Source: Gammaproteobacteria bacterium
GTDB lineage: Bacteria; Pseudomonadota; Gammaproteobacteria; Arenicellales; JAOTWM01
DNA: 33,099 nucleotides
Assembly (NCBI GenBank): GCA_029862885.1
Contig: JAOTWM010000006.1
Span: 1-33,099 of the forward strand
Direction: 5' to 3'
Shown: positions 8,197-17,224 of the stretch, in pieces
Layout of the letters: each line of letters starts with the position of its first letter
Position numbering within the stretch: position 1 is the first letter of the stretch
The notes under the pieces: generated by a model
Database searches by the model: none
What the model was told of the DNA's origin: nothing
What the model saw: only the letters and a program-made list of their open reading frames with translations
Program-made: the position numbers and the translations under genes

Positions 8197-8406
8197 CAGT
8201 TCTGCAACCGCCAGCGTGAGTTCCTGACGCGGGGACGCCGGTAGTGGGCCGATGCCGGGTGGGTCATCGATGGCGTATTCGGTGGGGATTTCCGCGGTGC
8301 CGCTGGGTCGCGTTTGATCCGCGATTACGGGCACCGCGAATGCTGCTATCGCTACCGAACCGGCCATCGTGAGAAGATAGCGTATTAATTTCGTGATCGC
8401 ATACAC
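8197..8406 (-). pseudogene. DUF255 protein 5' fragment (signal sequence only)
   Basis: From GTG 8406 on the minus strand the peptide starts [20 protein letters not shown], almost the same as the N-terminus of the intact gene at 6428, and stays alignable to LAVAELG (about residue 70). Beyond 8197 it becomes unrelated sequence and hits a stop at 8125. Only signal sequence and linker remain; the thioredoxin-like and barrel domains are absent. It would at most make a small secreted peptide of about 60 residues, so I treat it as a remnant left by the duplication. Confidence 0.85.
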
Positions 8407-8639
8407 AGGTGGTTACCTGGCAGGATCAACTTAAATTTCTATAGATCATGAACGAAAAATTCCTCGAATCACTCCGCCGGCAGACCCAGGGGCTGCGCGA
8501 AACCGGATTATACAAGAGTGAACGAATACTCAGATCGCCACAAGGCGGATTAGTTCGAGTCGCGGATGACGCAGAAGTCATCAATCTGTGTGCCAATAAC
8601 TATTTGGGCTTGTCCGGTCACAGTGACCTCATCGACGAA
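8197..8639. repeat. Direct repeat, right copy (DUF255 5' remnant, promoter, kbl 5' end)
   Basis: Second copy of the sequence at 6219-6663, offset by 1976-1981 bases. Here the kbl side is intact and continues as the working gene, whereas the DUF255 side stops after about 70 codons. The mirror-image damage in the two copies shows that one ancestral DUF255-kbl junction was duplicated. Confidence 0.88.
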
Positions 8640-9638
8640 GCCCGTCAAGCATTGTTGGACTTCGGCTATGGGATGTCGTCGGTGCGTTTTATCTGTGGTA
8701 CGCAAACTATCCATAAGCAGCTGGAGGCCGATTTGTCGGAATTTCTTGGCACCGACGACGCGATTTTGTACTCATCGTGTTTCGATGCGAACGGCGGATT
8801 GTTCGAGACGTTGCTCGGTGAGGACGATGCGGTCATTAGCGACGCACTCAATCATGCGAGTATTATCGACGGCATCCGCTTGTGTAAAGCGCGTCGCGAA
8901 CGCTATCGCAATAACGATATGCAGGATCTGCGTGCAAAACTCGAGGCGACCCGAGCCTGCGGTGTACGCTTGATCGCCACCGACGGTGTGTTTTCGATGG
9001 ACGGGACATTCGCGGATCTAAAGACCATATGCGATCTCGCCGATGAGTACGACGCAATCGTCATGGTGGACGATTCGCACGCCGTGGGATTCGTCGGTAA
9101 CGAAGGCCGCGGTACCCATGAGTATTGCGACGTAATCGATCGCGTCGATATTGTTACCGGTACGTTCGGCAAAGCACTCGGCGGCGCTTCAGGCGGGTAT
9201 ACCGCCGCGCGGCAGGAAATTGTCGATTGGTTGCGGCAGCGCTCGCGCCCCTATCTCTTTTCCAACTCGCTGGCGCCGGTTATCGTTGCGACATCGATAA
9301 AAGTGCTGGACATGATGCGATTGTCGCCACATTTGCGGAATCGACTTTGGGACAACACAGACTATTTTCGGGCGGAACTTGCGGCCGCGGGGTTTGACCT
9401 GATTTCGGGTCACCATCCGATTATTCCGATCATGTTGGGCGATGCAAAACTGGCCGGCGACATGGCGCAGCGGTTGTTGCAACGCGGTGTGTACGTTGTC
9501 GCATTTTCGTATCCAGTGGTACCGGAAGGGAAAGCGCGAATTCGCACGCAGATGTCAGCAGCCCATGACCGCCAGCAACTCGATACGGCGATCGAGGCGT
9601 TCGTGAACGTCGGCCGCGAACTTGGAGTTACCAGTTAA
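8448..9638 (+). CDS. kbl: Glycine C-acetyltransferase (2-amino-3-ketobutyrate CoA ligase)
   Basis: A 396-residue PLP enzyme of the alpha-oxoamine synthase family, full length. It splits 2-amino-3-oxobutyrate with CoA into glycine and acetyl-CoA, the second step of threonine breakdown in the cytoplasm. Visible motifs: [13 protein letters not shown] (46-58), the [10 protein letters not shown] block with the PLP-ring Asp and His (206-215), and [15 protein letters not shown] with PLP lysine K242. tdh follows 23 bp later, giving the standard kbl-tdh operon. The ATG at 8448 fits the family N-terminus, but its ribosome site is poor; the nearest AGGA is about 24 bases upstream. The upstream region is part of the direct repeat. 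Confidence 0.97.
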   Translation: MNEKFLESLRRQTQGLRETGLYKSERILRSPQGGLVRVADDAEVINLCANNYLGLSGHSDLIDEARQALLDFGYGMSSVRFICGTQTIHKQLEADLSEFLGTDDAILYSSCFDANGGLFETLLGEDDAVISDALNHASIIDGIRLCKARRERYRNNDMQDLRAKLEATRACGVRLIATDGVFSMDGTFADLKTICDLADEYDAIVMVDDSHAVGFVGNEGRGTHEYCDVIDRVDIVTGTFGKALGGASGGYTAARQEIVDWLRQRSRPYLFSNSLAPVIVATSIKVLDMMRLSPHLRNRLWDNTDYFRAELAAAGFDLISGHHPIIPIMLGDAKLAGDMAQRLLQRGVYVVAFSYPVVPEGKARIRTQMSAAHDRQQLDTAIEAFVNVGRELGVTS

Positions 9639-9661
9639 CCAATAGAAATCGGGGCGGATAA

Positions 9662-10687
9662 ATGAAAGCATTGGTAAAAAGTAGAGCCGAGCCCGGAATT
9701 TGGCTCGATGATATTACCGAACCCTCAGTCGGTCACAACGATGTGCTCATTAAAATTAAGAATACGGCGATCTGTGGAACGGATATCCATATCTACCACT
9801 GGGACAATTGGGCGCAGCAAACGATCCCGGTGCCCATGGCGGTCGGCCACGAGTACATGGGAGAGATCGTGGATATGGGCGGCGAGGTTCGTGGGTATCG
9901 TCGCGGCGAGCGGGTCTCCGGCGAAGGCCACATTACCTGTGGACACTGTCGTAACTGCCGAGCCGGCAAGCGGCATTTATGTCGTAATACGGTGGGCGTC
10001 GGTGTAAATCGACCCGGGTGCTTTGCGGAGTATCTTGCGATCCCCGCGGTAAACGCGTTTAAGTTGCCGGATGTCATTGACGATGACGTGGCCGCCATAC
10101 TCGATCCGCTCGGCAACGCGGTACATACGGCGCTGTCGTTCGATTTGGTGGGTGAAGATGTATTAATCACCGGCGCGGGTCCGATCGGTGTGATGGCCGC
10201 GGCCGTGGCTCGGCACGTCGGGGCGCGGTTCGTGGTTATCACCGACGTCAACGATTACCGCTTGTCTCTGGCTGCACAGATGGGGGCGACGCGAACCGTA
10301 AATGTACAGCACGAGTCGCTGGATGACGTAATGAGTGAACTCGGTATGACGGAAGGCTTCGATGTGGGTATGGAGATGTCGGGTAATGCCAGCGCATTTC
10401 ATGATCTGTTCCAAGCTATGCATCATGGTGGCCGTGTTGCCGTGCTGGGCATTCCACCGGAACCGTTCGCGGTCGACTGGAATCAAATAATATTCAAGGG
10501 CTTGGTCGTAAAGGGCATTTATGGCCGAGAGATGTTCGAAACCTGGTACAAGATGGCCAGCATGCTGCAAAGCGGTTTAGCCATCGCGCCAATCATCACG
10601 CATCGTTATGCTATCGATCAGTTCGATTCTGCGTTTAAGATCATGGACTCAGGGCAGTCCGGTAAAGTGATTATGCATTGGGATTGA
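9662..10687 (+). CDS. tdh: L-threonine 3-dehydrogenase
   Basis: A 341-residue zinc-dependent medium-chain dehydrogenase, the exact usual length. It oxidises L-threonine with NAD+ to 2-amino-3-oxobutyrate, which Kbl then cleaves. Catalytic zinc ligands are at C38 (AICGTD), H63 and E64 (GHEYMGE); the structural zinc site is C93, C96, C99 and C107 ([15 protein letters not shown]). The NAD-binding GAGPIG loop follows near residue 170. It is cotranscribed with kbl, and the order kbl-tdh matches that in enteric bacteria. A GGGG-rich run upstream of the ATG is a weak ribosome site. The gene ends just before a 110-bp gap facing a minus-strand gene. Confidence 0.97.
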   Translation: MKALVKSRAEPGIWLDDITEPSVGHNDVLIKIKNTAICGTDIHIYHWDNWAQQTIPVPMAVGHEYMGEIVDMGGEVRGYRRGERVSGEGHITCGHCRNCRAGKRHLCRNTVGVGVNRPGCFAEYLAIPAVNAFKLPDVIDDDVAAILDPLGNAVHTALSFDLVGEDVLITGAGPIGVMAAAVARHVGARFVVITDVNDYRLSLAAQMGATRTVNVQHESLDDVMSELGMTEGFDVGMEMSGNASAFHDLFQAMHHGGRVAVLGIPPEPFAVDWNQIIFKGLVVKGIYGREMFETWYKMASMLQSGLAIAPIITHRYAIDQFDSAFKIMDSGQSGKVIMHWD

Positions 10688-10797
10688 CCCGCGGCGGTGT
10701 CAGTGCTGGGAAACACAAGCTCGCGATTACCACCGTGATTAATTGCCGCTGGTCATCCGTCGGGCGGTTGGACGCGTAGCCGAAAACCGCCGTCTGA

Positions 10798-11355
10798 TTA
10801 ACCGCCGCTCCCTATTCTGCCTAGCGATGCACGGATGTCACGCAACGAGGTGCCATTGCGAATGCGGGAAAAGCGCAATTCAAGTCCGCCCTCAGCAATG
10901 GTTCGATCGTAGACCTGCATTTCGTAGCCGCCATCATCCAGAATATGCAACGCGTAGACCGTAAGGGTAGGACCTTCGATGCGCGCCCATACGTAGGGGT
11001 CGCCTTGCATCGGGTCAAGTGCCACGTGGCCGCCAAACACGTTGACTTTCATCGCGGACGCAAACACGTTGGGTCGCGGACTCGAAACAAAGTTGATTGA
11101 GTACGATTTGGTCTTGGATTTGCCGGACGCTTTAATCTTCGTCGTATCCCAGGTCACATTGAATCCACCCTTGGTATGGGCGATGCTAACCTTTAAATCT
11201 CGATTATGTTCGACTCCATCGACTTCTACTTTCGCCTGTCCGGTGTATTCACCAATAAATGGATCGATGAGCTCTGGCCCGGCGTAGGCCGTCGTGGTCC
11301 AGAACAACCATGCTATAACCCAGATCCTCAATAGTACGGCTGATTTCCGCTGCAT
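10798..11355 (-). CDS. Exported protein of unknown function
   Basis: A 185-residue protein I do not recognise. Residues 1-25 form a Sec signal (RKSAVLLRIWVIAWLFW, cleavage after AYA). The mature part is rich in beta-strand-like alternation (EYTGQAKVEVDG, DLKVSIAHTKGGFNVTW, YALHILDDGGYEMQVYDRT) and resembles lipocalin-like small barrels, though this is only an impression. It has no cysteine after the signal, so it is not a lipoprotein. A strong GGAGGAG ribosome site lies 2-3 bases before the ATG. It is the last gene of a minus-strand cluster but has 139 bp upstream with an inverted repeat, so it may have its own promoter. Confidence 0.8.
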   Translation of the reverse strand: MQRKSAVLLRIWVIAWLFWTTTAYAGPELIDPFIGEYTGQAKVEVDGVEHNRDLKVSIAHTKGGFNVTWDTTKIKASGKSKTKSYSINFVSSPRPNVFASAMKVNVFGGHVALDPMQGDPYVWARIEGPTLTVYALHILDDGGYEMQVYDRTIAEGGLELRFSRIRNGTSLRDIRASLGRIGSGG

Positions 11356-11422
11356 AACTCCTCCGCGATGATAGACATTCCGTCAGTGCTGTATCGATGG
11401 CGAGCGATCTGCCTATAAATAT

Positions 11423-11439
11423 TGACACGATCTGTGTCA
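11423..11439. promoter_or_regulatory. Inverted repeat upstream of the exported unknown gene
   Basis: TGACAC-gatct-GTGTCA is a perfect 6-bp inverted repeat, 68 bases upstream of the start at 11355. On the minus strand an A/T-rich TATTTATAG stretch follows directly, which could be a -10 region, so the palindrome would lie near the -35 position. The regulator is unknown. Confidence 0.3.
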
Positions 11440-11494
11440 CGATGGTTCCCCAGCTCGATCATAGGCGCGGGTCTTGCGACAGTACGACATAGTA

Positions 11495-11863
11495 TCACTC
11501 CGGCTCGAGCATCTCGATGCGGTCGTCGGCGCCCAAGGTTACGGCGCGCCCGTCCAATGTTTCAAATGAACGCCCTTCGATCGTCATTTTCTGTGCTTGG
11601 TATGAGGTGGCATCGCCCGTACGGGAATTGGTGACTCGAATTTCAATGACGCGATGGTCGTCGCTCCAATTCAGGTAGAACAGCACCGCTGAGACCACCG
11701 CTAATATTCCTAGAAAAGAGTAGGCAATGAGATGCGGAGAGATCGTCGATTTCGGTGGTGCTTGACGTTGTGGCGGAGGTGCAGCGGCCCGACGGCCGCG
11801 GCCTCGATAAAACAGATACACCGCAACGGCGACGGCGATGGTATACAGGATTTTCGTGAGCAT
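11495..11863 (-). CDS. Small membrane protein with two transmembrane helices
   Basis: A 122-residue protein of no known function. Residues about 4-19 (KILYTIAVAVAVYLFY) and 46-65 (LIAYSFLGILAVVSAVLFYL) are membrane segments. Between them lies a basic, proline- and alanine-rich loop (RGRGRRAAAPPPQRQAPP), so both ends probably face the same side. The C-terminal 50 residues (VIEIRVTNSRTG to RIEMLEPE) look like a small beta domain in the periplasm or cytoplasm. The gene starts 8 bases after the stop of the YcgL-domain gene and is likely cotranscribed. Conserved neighbours would be needed to name it. Confidence 0.8.
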   Translation of the reverse strand: MLTKILYTIAVAVAVYLFYRGRGRRAAAPPPQRQAPPKSTISPHLIAYSFLGILAVVSAVLFYLNWSDDHRVIEIRVTNSRTGDATSYQAQKMTIEGRSFETLDGRAVTLGADDRIEMLEPE

Positions 11864-11871
11864 GATCGTCG

Positions 11872-12114
11872 CTAGTGAACCGGATCGCCCGGGGGCAGCT
11901 GCAAAAAATAACCGTGAATTTTTAGCTTTTCGAAGACCGACGCGGGGTCCGCCTGAGCGAGTTTGGTGGTGGGCGTTAAGTCCATCGTCAAAACCAAGCT
12001 CAAGGTGCCCAACATATCCAGCAGCGCCTTCGGAACTTGCGACAATTCGTGTTCGGCAGGGACAAATAAATAACTGTCTTGGCGTCGCTCGCCTTTATAC
12101 ACTGAACATTTCAT
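11872..12114 (-). CDS. YcgL domain-containing protein
   Basis: An 80-residue cytoplasmic protein starting MKCSVYKGERRQDSYLFV, the N-terminal signature of the YcgL family of gammaproteobacteria, and continuing with LLDMLGTLSLVLTMDLTP and the KLKIHGYFLQLPP end typical of the family. The ATG at 12114 is chosen because it fits the family and lies one base after the upstream stop codon (TAA-G-ATG), giving coupled translation; an upstream in-frame start at 12294 would run inside the flavin reductase gene. The function of YcgL is not settled; a structure has been reported for the E. coli protein. Its presence is a good class-level marker. Confidence 0.88.
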   Translation of the reverse strand: MKCSVYKGERRQDSYLFVPAEHELSQVPKALLDMLGTLSLVLTMDLTPTTKLAQADPASVFEKLKIHGYFLQLPPGDPVH

Positions 12115-12115
12115 C

Positions 12116-12805
12116 TTAAGCCTTGCGCCCGGGCATGCCTTCGAGTGCCGTCGTATGTTGTACATCGCGCCACGCGGGTCTTGGAATGTCAAATATAGTA
12201 CCAAGTTGCGCGTATCCCGAACCCGCAAGCCGGCATACCGGATTGAGCAAAGCGGGATCGATGCGGCCGTCTTTCCAGACTGATGGTTCGACATGAATGT
12301 GCACGACTTCGCCGATTACAATATGCCCGTTACCGGCTTGCACGATATTGCTACAACGGCATTCAAGATGGGACTTCGCAACCCCCACGCGAAGCGGGCG
12401 GACGCATCGCGACGGTGTCGGCGTGAGCCCTGCCCACGAAAATTCGTCCTCGGTTTCGGGGAAATCCGTCGATGTAAAATTCATCCGCTCCACGAGATCG
12501 AGCGTTACGATATTCACAACGAACTCCGGTACCGCCTTGATATTTCGCAGCGTATCTTTGATGCCCGATGAGCTGAACATTACATGGGGCGGGTCGTGGG
12601 CCACCGCATTGAAATACGAATGCGGCGCGAGATTATTTATGCCGTCCGCCGATATGGTCGATATCCAGCCGATCGGACGTGGAATCACCATGCCCGTCAT
12701 TAAAAAGTAGATTTGCCGCGCTTGCCAATCGCCGGGGTCTATCTCGAGTGGGACATCTAGCGTATCGGGTGGTTCGTTGTGTGATGAGGGCATGTCTTGA
12801 CTCAT
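12116..12805 (-). CDS. Flavin reductase-like domain protein (FMN-binding split barrel)
   Basis: A 229-residue protein of the DIM6/NTAB flavin reductase-like family. Residues about 30-190 form the split barrel, with MTGMVIPRPIGWISTISADG near the N-terminus, then NNLAPHSYFN and the FVVNIVT strand typical of the fold; HIVIGEVVHIHVEP is the late core strand. Relatives bind FMN and either reduce flavins for partner oxygenases or act on their own substrates. No oxygenase gene is next to it, so its partner is unknown. It is the first gene of a minus-strand run with the YcgL and small membrane protein genes. Length and start (ATG 12805) fit the family; the 15-residue lead before the fold is variable. 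Confidence 0.87.
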   Translation of the reverse strand: MSQDMPSSHNEPPDTLDVPLEIDPGDWQARQIYFLMTGMVIPRPIGWISTISADGINNLAPHSYFNAVAHDPPHVMFSSSGIKDTLRNIKAVPEFVVNIVTLDLVERMNFTSTDFPETEDEFSWAGLTPTPSRCVRPLRVGVAKSHLECRCSNIVQAGNGHIVIGEVVHIHVEPSVWKDGRIDPALLNPVCRLAGSGYAQLGTIFDIPRPAWRDVQHTTALEGMPGRKA

Positions 12806-12988
12806 GTGTTGGGCAACAGCACCGAGTCAATATCGGCGCAGTTCGAATTACACTGCTGGCGCCACTGTTGTCGCCAGTCAGCGAAAATGGTGACACATCC
12901 ATAGGTCGAAAGAAACCAAGCCCGGATATTATTGAAGACGGCGTTATACCGCTTCTGATATTGCGGCCAAGTCGCGCATAATCCACCG

Positions 12989-14200
12989 ATGCTGCACCGC
13001 CCTGTCCTCCTCCTGGTCGTCATGTGTGTGAGCGAAGTGCTGGGTATGACGGCATTCGCGACTTTCCCGACCCTGATACCCCGATTCCAAGCCGAGTGGA
13101 CATTAAGTAATACCGAAGCCGGTTGGATCGGCGGTGTGTACTTCGGCGGTTATGTCATCGCCGTCGGCATACTTACCGCGATAACCGACCGTGTCGACCC
13201 AAAACGCGTCTATCTGACTTCGATGCTGGTCAGCTTCGGAGCAGCGCTGGGATACGGACTCGCCGCCGATGGTTTTGTCTCGGCGAGCTTATGGCGGTGT
13301 CTGCAGGGAATCGGTCTCGCGGGTACCTATATGCCGGGATTGAAAGCCCTAACCGATATCGCGCCAGCTCGATTGCGCAGCCGGTTTGTAAGCTTTTACA
13401 CGGCGAGCTTTGGCGTCGGCGCCAGCGTCTCGATCTTCTTGGCAGGATGGTTGGAACCGTCTATTGGTTGGCGTCATGTCTTTAGCGTTTGCGCGGCCGG
13501 TCCTGCGCTCGCGTTTTTGTTGGTTTGGGTCGTGCTCCCCGCCAAGGCCGCCGGGGTGTGGAGCGCCTCGCGGTGGCTAAATTTTCGACCGGTATTTTCG
13601 AATCGCCCCGCGCTAGGATTCACGTTGGGTTATGCGGCGCATAATGCCGAATTATTTGGTTTCCGCACCTGGGTCGTGGCGTTTCTCGTGTTCAGTCAAT
13701 CGATTCAAAGCGACGGGGCGATAGGGCTTTTGTATAGCGCGGCCACGATTGCAGCGATCATTAATCTCGCCGGGTTGCCGGCCAGTATTATCACCAATGA
13801 AATTGCGGGCCGGTGCGGCCGTGTAGCTACCTTGGTCGTGGCGATGTCGCTATCGGCGGGGTTGGCGGTGGCCCTGGGATTTTCCGCGACTGCGCCGTTT
13901 TGGTGGGTGTTGGTGCTACTCGTGATGTACGGATTTATGATTACCGCCGATTCGGCGACGCTCACGGCGGGATTGGTCGACGCGGCCGAGCCGAGCTACC
14001 GGGGTGCGACGATGGCGGTGCACTCAATGCTAGGGTTCGTGGGTTCGTTTATTGGGCCCGTAGTGTTTGGTTTGGTATTGGATCTGGCCGGTGGCGAATC
14101 GAAATCGTCGGCCTGGGGTATGGCATTCACCGCGATGGCATTGACCGTATTGCTAGGTCCGGTGGCATTGCTCGCGTTGTGTCGCCCGCGGTTGCAGTAG
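12989..14200 (+). CDS. MFS transporter
   Basis: A 403-residue integral membrane protein with about 12 hydrophobic segments and the major facilitator layout. The N-half has the family's loop 2-3 signature in the form TDRVDPKRVYLTS, and the fourth helix carries RCLQGIGLAGTYMPGLKALT. Two six-helix halves are separated by a cytoplasmic loop around residues 185-200 (PAKAAGVWSASRWLNFRP). It belongs to the drug/metabolite type of MFS proteins; the substrate cannot be told from sequence. The ATG at 12989 has no clear ribosome site. It is divergent from the flavin reductase gene (183 bp apart) and followed by the DUF3179 gene after 91 bp. Confidence 0.93.
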   Translation: MLHRPVLLLVVMCVSEVLGMTAFATFPTLIPRFQAEWTLSNTEAGWIGGVYFGGYVIAVGILTAITDRVDPKRVYLTSMLVSFGAALGYGLAADGFVSASLWRCLQGIGLAGTYMPGLKALTDIAPARLRSRFVSFYTASFGVGASVSIFLAGWLEPSIGWRHVFSVCAAGPALAFLLVWVVLPAKAAGVWSASRWLNFRPVFSNRPALGFTLGYAAHNAELFGFRTWVVAFLVFSQSIQSDGAIGLLYSAATIAAIINLAGLPASIITNEIAGRCGRVATLVVAMSLSAGLAVALGFSATAPFWWVLVLLVMYGFMITADSATLTAGLVDAAEPSYRGATMAVHSMLGFVGSFIGPVVFGLVLDLAGGESKSSAWGMAFTAMALTVLLGPVALLALCRPRLQ

Positions 14201-14291
14201 CCGTCAGACAAACGAAAGAATTTTATGCAGTAATTAGCGAGCGATGAATGTCCAACAACCGAAACGATTCAAAACTTAAGGATCAATAACG

Positions 14292-15446
14292 ATGAACTCT
14301 GCGTTTATTTCGAAGCCCTGGCCACGGCGCTTGTTGTGGTCGAGTATCCTCGCGATCGCACTGTGGTGGGTGCTGCGTCTCACAGCATTTGGACAGCCTG
14401 CGCCGGGCGATTCCGGAGAGTGGCCGAAGACTAACTTCGACAACGCCATCGTGGACTTCAGCGAAATAATGTCGGGCGGACCACCGAAGGATGGCATACC
14501 GGCGATCGATAATCCGAAATTCGTACCCCATAGCGACGCGAGCAGTTGGCTCGATGACCGTGAGCCGGTCATCGTCGTGCAACTTGGGGAACAAGCGCGC
14601 GCCTATCCCCTGCAGATTCTGATGTACCACGAGATTGTCAACGACACTCTTGACGGTAGACCGATTTCAGTAACGTTCTGCCCGCTCTGTAACGCCTCCA
14701 TCGTGTTTGATCGGCGCGTCGATGGTCGGGTTCTCGACTTTGGCACGACCGGGCGATTGCGAAAAAGCGATTTGGTAATGTACGACCGGCAAACCGAAAC
14801 GTGGTGGCAGCAATTTACCGGCCGCGGCATTATTGGGGATTACGCCGGCACGGTATTGCAGACGGTATCGGCCCGTATCGTCGCTTATGAAGATTTCCGC
14901 AGTGCCTTTCCGACTAGCGACGTGCTGTCACGCAATACCGGTTTCCGTCGTCCCTACGGCAATAATCCATATCGCGGATACGATCGTATCGGCCAACAAC
15001 CGTTTCTGTTCCGAGATCCGGTCGATTCGCGATTACCGGCCATGGAGCGTGTGATCAATGTGTCGGTAGACGGTGTGCACCGCCTCTATCCATTCAGCGC
15101 GTTTAAGACGCAACCCGTTATCAACGACACGATTAACACCGTGCCAATGGTGGTATTCAGCCGCGACGGCACATTGTCGGTGCTGGATGACGGCACAATC
15201 GCGGATTCGCGATCGATTCCATCGGCCGCCGCCTACGACCGTCGGCATGGCGGCGACGTATTAACATTCGACGTCGAAGACGGCCGGGTGGTTGATCGCG
15301 AAACCGGATCCCAGTGGGATATGTTCGGCCGCGCCGTGAACGGTGAGCTTCAAGGAGAGTCGTTAGATGCGATGAACGACGGTGTGCATTTTGCGTTCGC
15401 CTGGTTAGCGTTCAACCCCGATTCCGAAATCTATTCGGGCCAATAA
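14292..15446 (+). CDS. DUF3179 domain-containing exported protein
   Basis: A 384-residue protein. Residues about 10-33 are a signal or anchor (RRLLWSSILAIALWW to TAFGQ). The rest is a DUF3179 domain with its landmark FCPLCNASIVFDRR (two cysteines around 130-133), then DFGTTGRLRKSDLVMYDR and WWQQFTGR, all conserved in the family. The domain is common in marine and soil bacteria and has no proven function; the FCPLC motif suggests metal or redox chemistry at the cell surface. AAGGA 9 bases before ATG 14292 supports the start. It ends 40 bp before the convergent citrate synthase gene. Confidence 0.9.
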   Translation: MNSAFISKPWPRRLLWSSILAIALWWVLRLTAFGQPAPGDSGEWPKTNFDNAIVDFSEIMSGGPPKDGIPAIDNPKFVPHSDASSWLDDREPVIVVQLGEQARAYPLQILMYHEIVNDTLDGRPISVTFCPLCNASIVFDRRVDGRVLDFGTTGRLRKSDLVMYDRQTETWWQQFTGRGIIGDYAGTVLQTVSARIVAYEDFRSAFPTSDVLSRNTGFRRPYGNNPYRGYDRIGQQPFLFRDPVDSRLPAMERVINVSVDGVHRLYPFSAFKTQPVINDTINTVPMVVFSRDGTLSVLDDGTIADSRSIPSAAAYDRRHGGDVLTFDVEDGRVVDRETGSQWDMFGRAVNGELQGESLDAMNDGVHFAFAWLAFNPDSEIYSGQ

Positions 15447-15486
15447 CACGGCGTTGCGGTGGGCCAGGTCGATAGCGAACGACCGA

Positions 15487-16875
15487 TTAATTGTTGTTGT
15501 TAGTGCGGCTCCACAACGACCACCAGTTCGGTTTCTTGGTGTGCGAGCGGTTGTCTACCGCGGCAAAAGCGCGCTGCGTCTGGCCGGTGTACAGTTGTCG
15601 CGGGCGGCCAATTTTCTTCGTCGGATCCGCCAGCATTTCTTTCCAGTGTGCGATCCAGCCCACGGTGCGCCCGATCGCGAACAACACGGTAAACATGTTG
15701 TTCGGGAAGCCCATTGCGCGCAAAATAATCCCCGAATAAAAATCGACGTTTGGATATAACTTTTTCGAAATAAAATACTCGTCCTCCAAAGCGATCTTTT
15801 CGAGCTCCTGGGCGATCTCTAACTGTGGGTCGTCTTCGATCCCCAATTCATCCAGCACTTCGTGGCATGCGGCACGCATGACTTTTGCGCGCGGATCGTA
15901 GTTTTTATAGACGCGATGGCCAAACCCCATCAACCGGAACGGATCGTCTTTGTCCTTAGCGCGTTCGATAAATTCCGGGATGCGATCTTTGCTGCCGATC
16001 TCCGCGAGCATTTCAAGTACTGCTTCGTTGGCGCCGCCGTGGGCGGGGCCCCATAACGATGCGATACCGGCGGCTATGCACGCGAATGGATTAGCGCCCG
16101 AGGAGCCCGCCAGCCGTACCGTCGAAGTGGAAGCGTTTTGCTCGTGGTCGGCATGGAGAATCAGAACTTTGTCCATGGCTTTGGCCAGCACCGGATTCAC
16201 GACGTACTCTTCGGTCGGTGCCGCGAACATCATCTTCAGCAGATTTTCCGAAAACGACAATTCGTTGCTGGGAAATATAAACGGCTGGCCGAGCGAGTAT
16301 TTATAGGCGTAGGCACCGATGGTCGGCATCTTTGCGATCAATCGGTGTGCTGCCGTCATGCGCTGCATTGGGTCGTTGATGTCGGTGCTGTCATGATAAA
16401 ACGCCGACAGTGCACCCACCACCCCTACCATGATGGCCATTGGGTGGGCGCTGCGGGTGAAGCCGCGATAGAACATGCTGAGTTGATCGTGCAACATCGT
16501 GTGGTACATGATCGATTGCACAAAATCGGCGCGTTCCTCGGGAGACGGTAACTCGCCGTGCAGCAGCAGAAAACACACATCCATATAATCGCTGTGCTCG
16601 GCGAGTTCATCGATAGCATAACCGCGGTGCCGCAGTATGCCTTTTTCGCCATCGATGAAGGTGATATCCGATTCGCAAGCGGCGGTTGAGGTAAACCCCG
16701 GGTCATAAGTGAACATCCCGGTTTCGGCATAGAGACGGCGCATATCGATCGCGCGCGGTCCTTCGGTGCCAGACATCACCGGAAGCTCGTAGGATTGACC
16801 GGTCATATTGTCGTGCAGCGTGACATAGTGCTGCGGTTCATCTTGTTCTTGCACGTTGTTCTGTTCGTTTGTCAT
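15487..16875 (-). CDS. gltA: Citrate synthase (type II, hexameric)
   Basis: A 462-residue enzyme of the TCA cycle joining oxaloacetate and acetyl-CoA. The active-site residues are in place: H279 (GPAHGG), H320 ([13 protein letters not shown]) and D378 (NVDFYSG), equivalent to H264, H305 and D362 of the E. coli enzyme; [10 protein letters not shown] at 241-250 is also conserved. It is about 35 residues longer than E. coli GltA: about 15 at the N-terminus and about 19 after the usual end ([16 protein letters not shown]). The family-typical GRPRQLYTG end lies before this tail. The ATG at 16875 follows a GAGGCGGG run. Its promoter candidate is at 17097-17127. Confidence 0.97.
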   Translation of the reverse strand: MTNEQNNVQEQDEPQHYVTLHDNMTGQSYELPVMSGTEGPRAIDMRRLYAETGMFTYDPGFTSTAACESDITFIDGEKGILRHRGYAIDELAEHSDYMDVCFLLLHGELPSPEERADFVQSIMYHTMLHDQLSMFYRGFTRSAHPMAIMVGVVGALSAFYHDSTDINDPMQRMTAAHRLIAKMPTIGAYAYKYSLGQPFIFPSNELSFSENLLKMMFAAPTEEYVVNPVLAKAMDKVLILHADHEQNASTSTVRLAGSSGANPFACIAAGIASLWGPAHGGANEAVLEMLAEIGSKDRIPEFIERAKDKDDPFRLMGFGHRVYKNYDPRAKVMRAACHEVLDELGIEDDPQLEIAQELEKIALEDEYFISKKLYPNVDFYSGIILRAMGFPNNMFTVLFAIGRTVGWIAHWKEMLADPTKKIGRPRQLYTGQTQRAFAAVDNRSHTKKPNWWSLWSRTNNNN

Positions 16876-17096
16876 TGTGCCCGCCTCAACATCTGTTGTT
16901 TCAGTTGTCGCCTAAAATCGACGTTATTAAGAACTCAATCTGTGACCGGCGCCGCGACGCGACTGGCACGGCCATTCGTAATTACGTGGATTCGGTCGTC
17001 ACCGATCATCATTTGGTCGGCCCGCAGCTACGTGCAACCCGAGATATCGCCACCGTTGGCGGCAAGAAACCGAAAGTGAGTCCGCGACCGCTATTT

Positions 17097-17127
17097 ATAG
17101 TAGCGCAGCGTACTATTGCTCTGTCAA
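17097..17127 (-). promoter_or_regulatory. Candidate gltA promoter
   Basis: On the minus strand a perfect TTGACA (-35, complement of 17122-17127) is followed after 19 bases by TACTAT (-10, complement of 17097-17102). The spacer is two bases longer than ideal. Transcription would begin near 17090, about 215 bases upstream of the gltA start. No promoter has been tested. Confidence 0.4.
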
Positions 17128-17136
17128 ACTTGACAG
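17121..17136. promoter_or_regulatory. Palindrome CTGTCAA-ac-TTGACAG between divergent genes
   Basis: Perfect 7-bp arms around a 2-base centre. The left arm contains the candidate gltA -35 box; the right arm contains a TTGACA reading toward the MATE gene (17130-17135), though no good -10 follows it at 16-18 bases. A protein bound here could repress gltA and the MATE operon together, or the symmetry may simply come from two back-to-back -35 boxes. Confidence 0.4.
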
Positions 17137-17224
17137 TTGTTGGTGATATCGGCTAGCCGCAGCGTCGTTGGTGTGACGTTCCGCTACATCTCACTGTTTT
17201 CCCTCCGCTTTTTAGCGAATCACG

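Larger units (their letters stand above)
16876..17224. other. Gene-free divergent region between gltA and the MATE gene
   Basis: These 349 bp separate the two divergent genes. No protein coding is evident. The region holds a minus-strand promoter candidate and a 16-bp palindrome (17121-17136), listed separately. The part between about 16880 and 17090 would be a long gltA 5' leader if that promoter is used; I see no clear hairpin or riboswitch pattern in it. Confidence 0.5.

Noticed and set aside
8408-8445. Sequence GGCAGGATCAAC before kbl resembling the 16S rRNA 3' end
   Set aside because: Only a few bases match; no rRNA helix sequence around it.
10763-10791. GGCGGTT ... AACCGCC inverted repeat after tdh as a terminator
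   Set aside because: Loop of 15 bases and no T tract on either strand.
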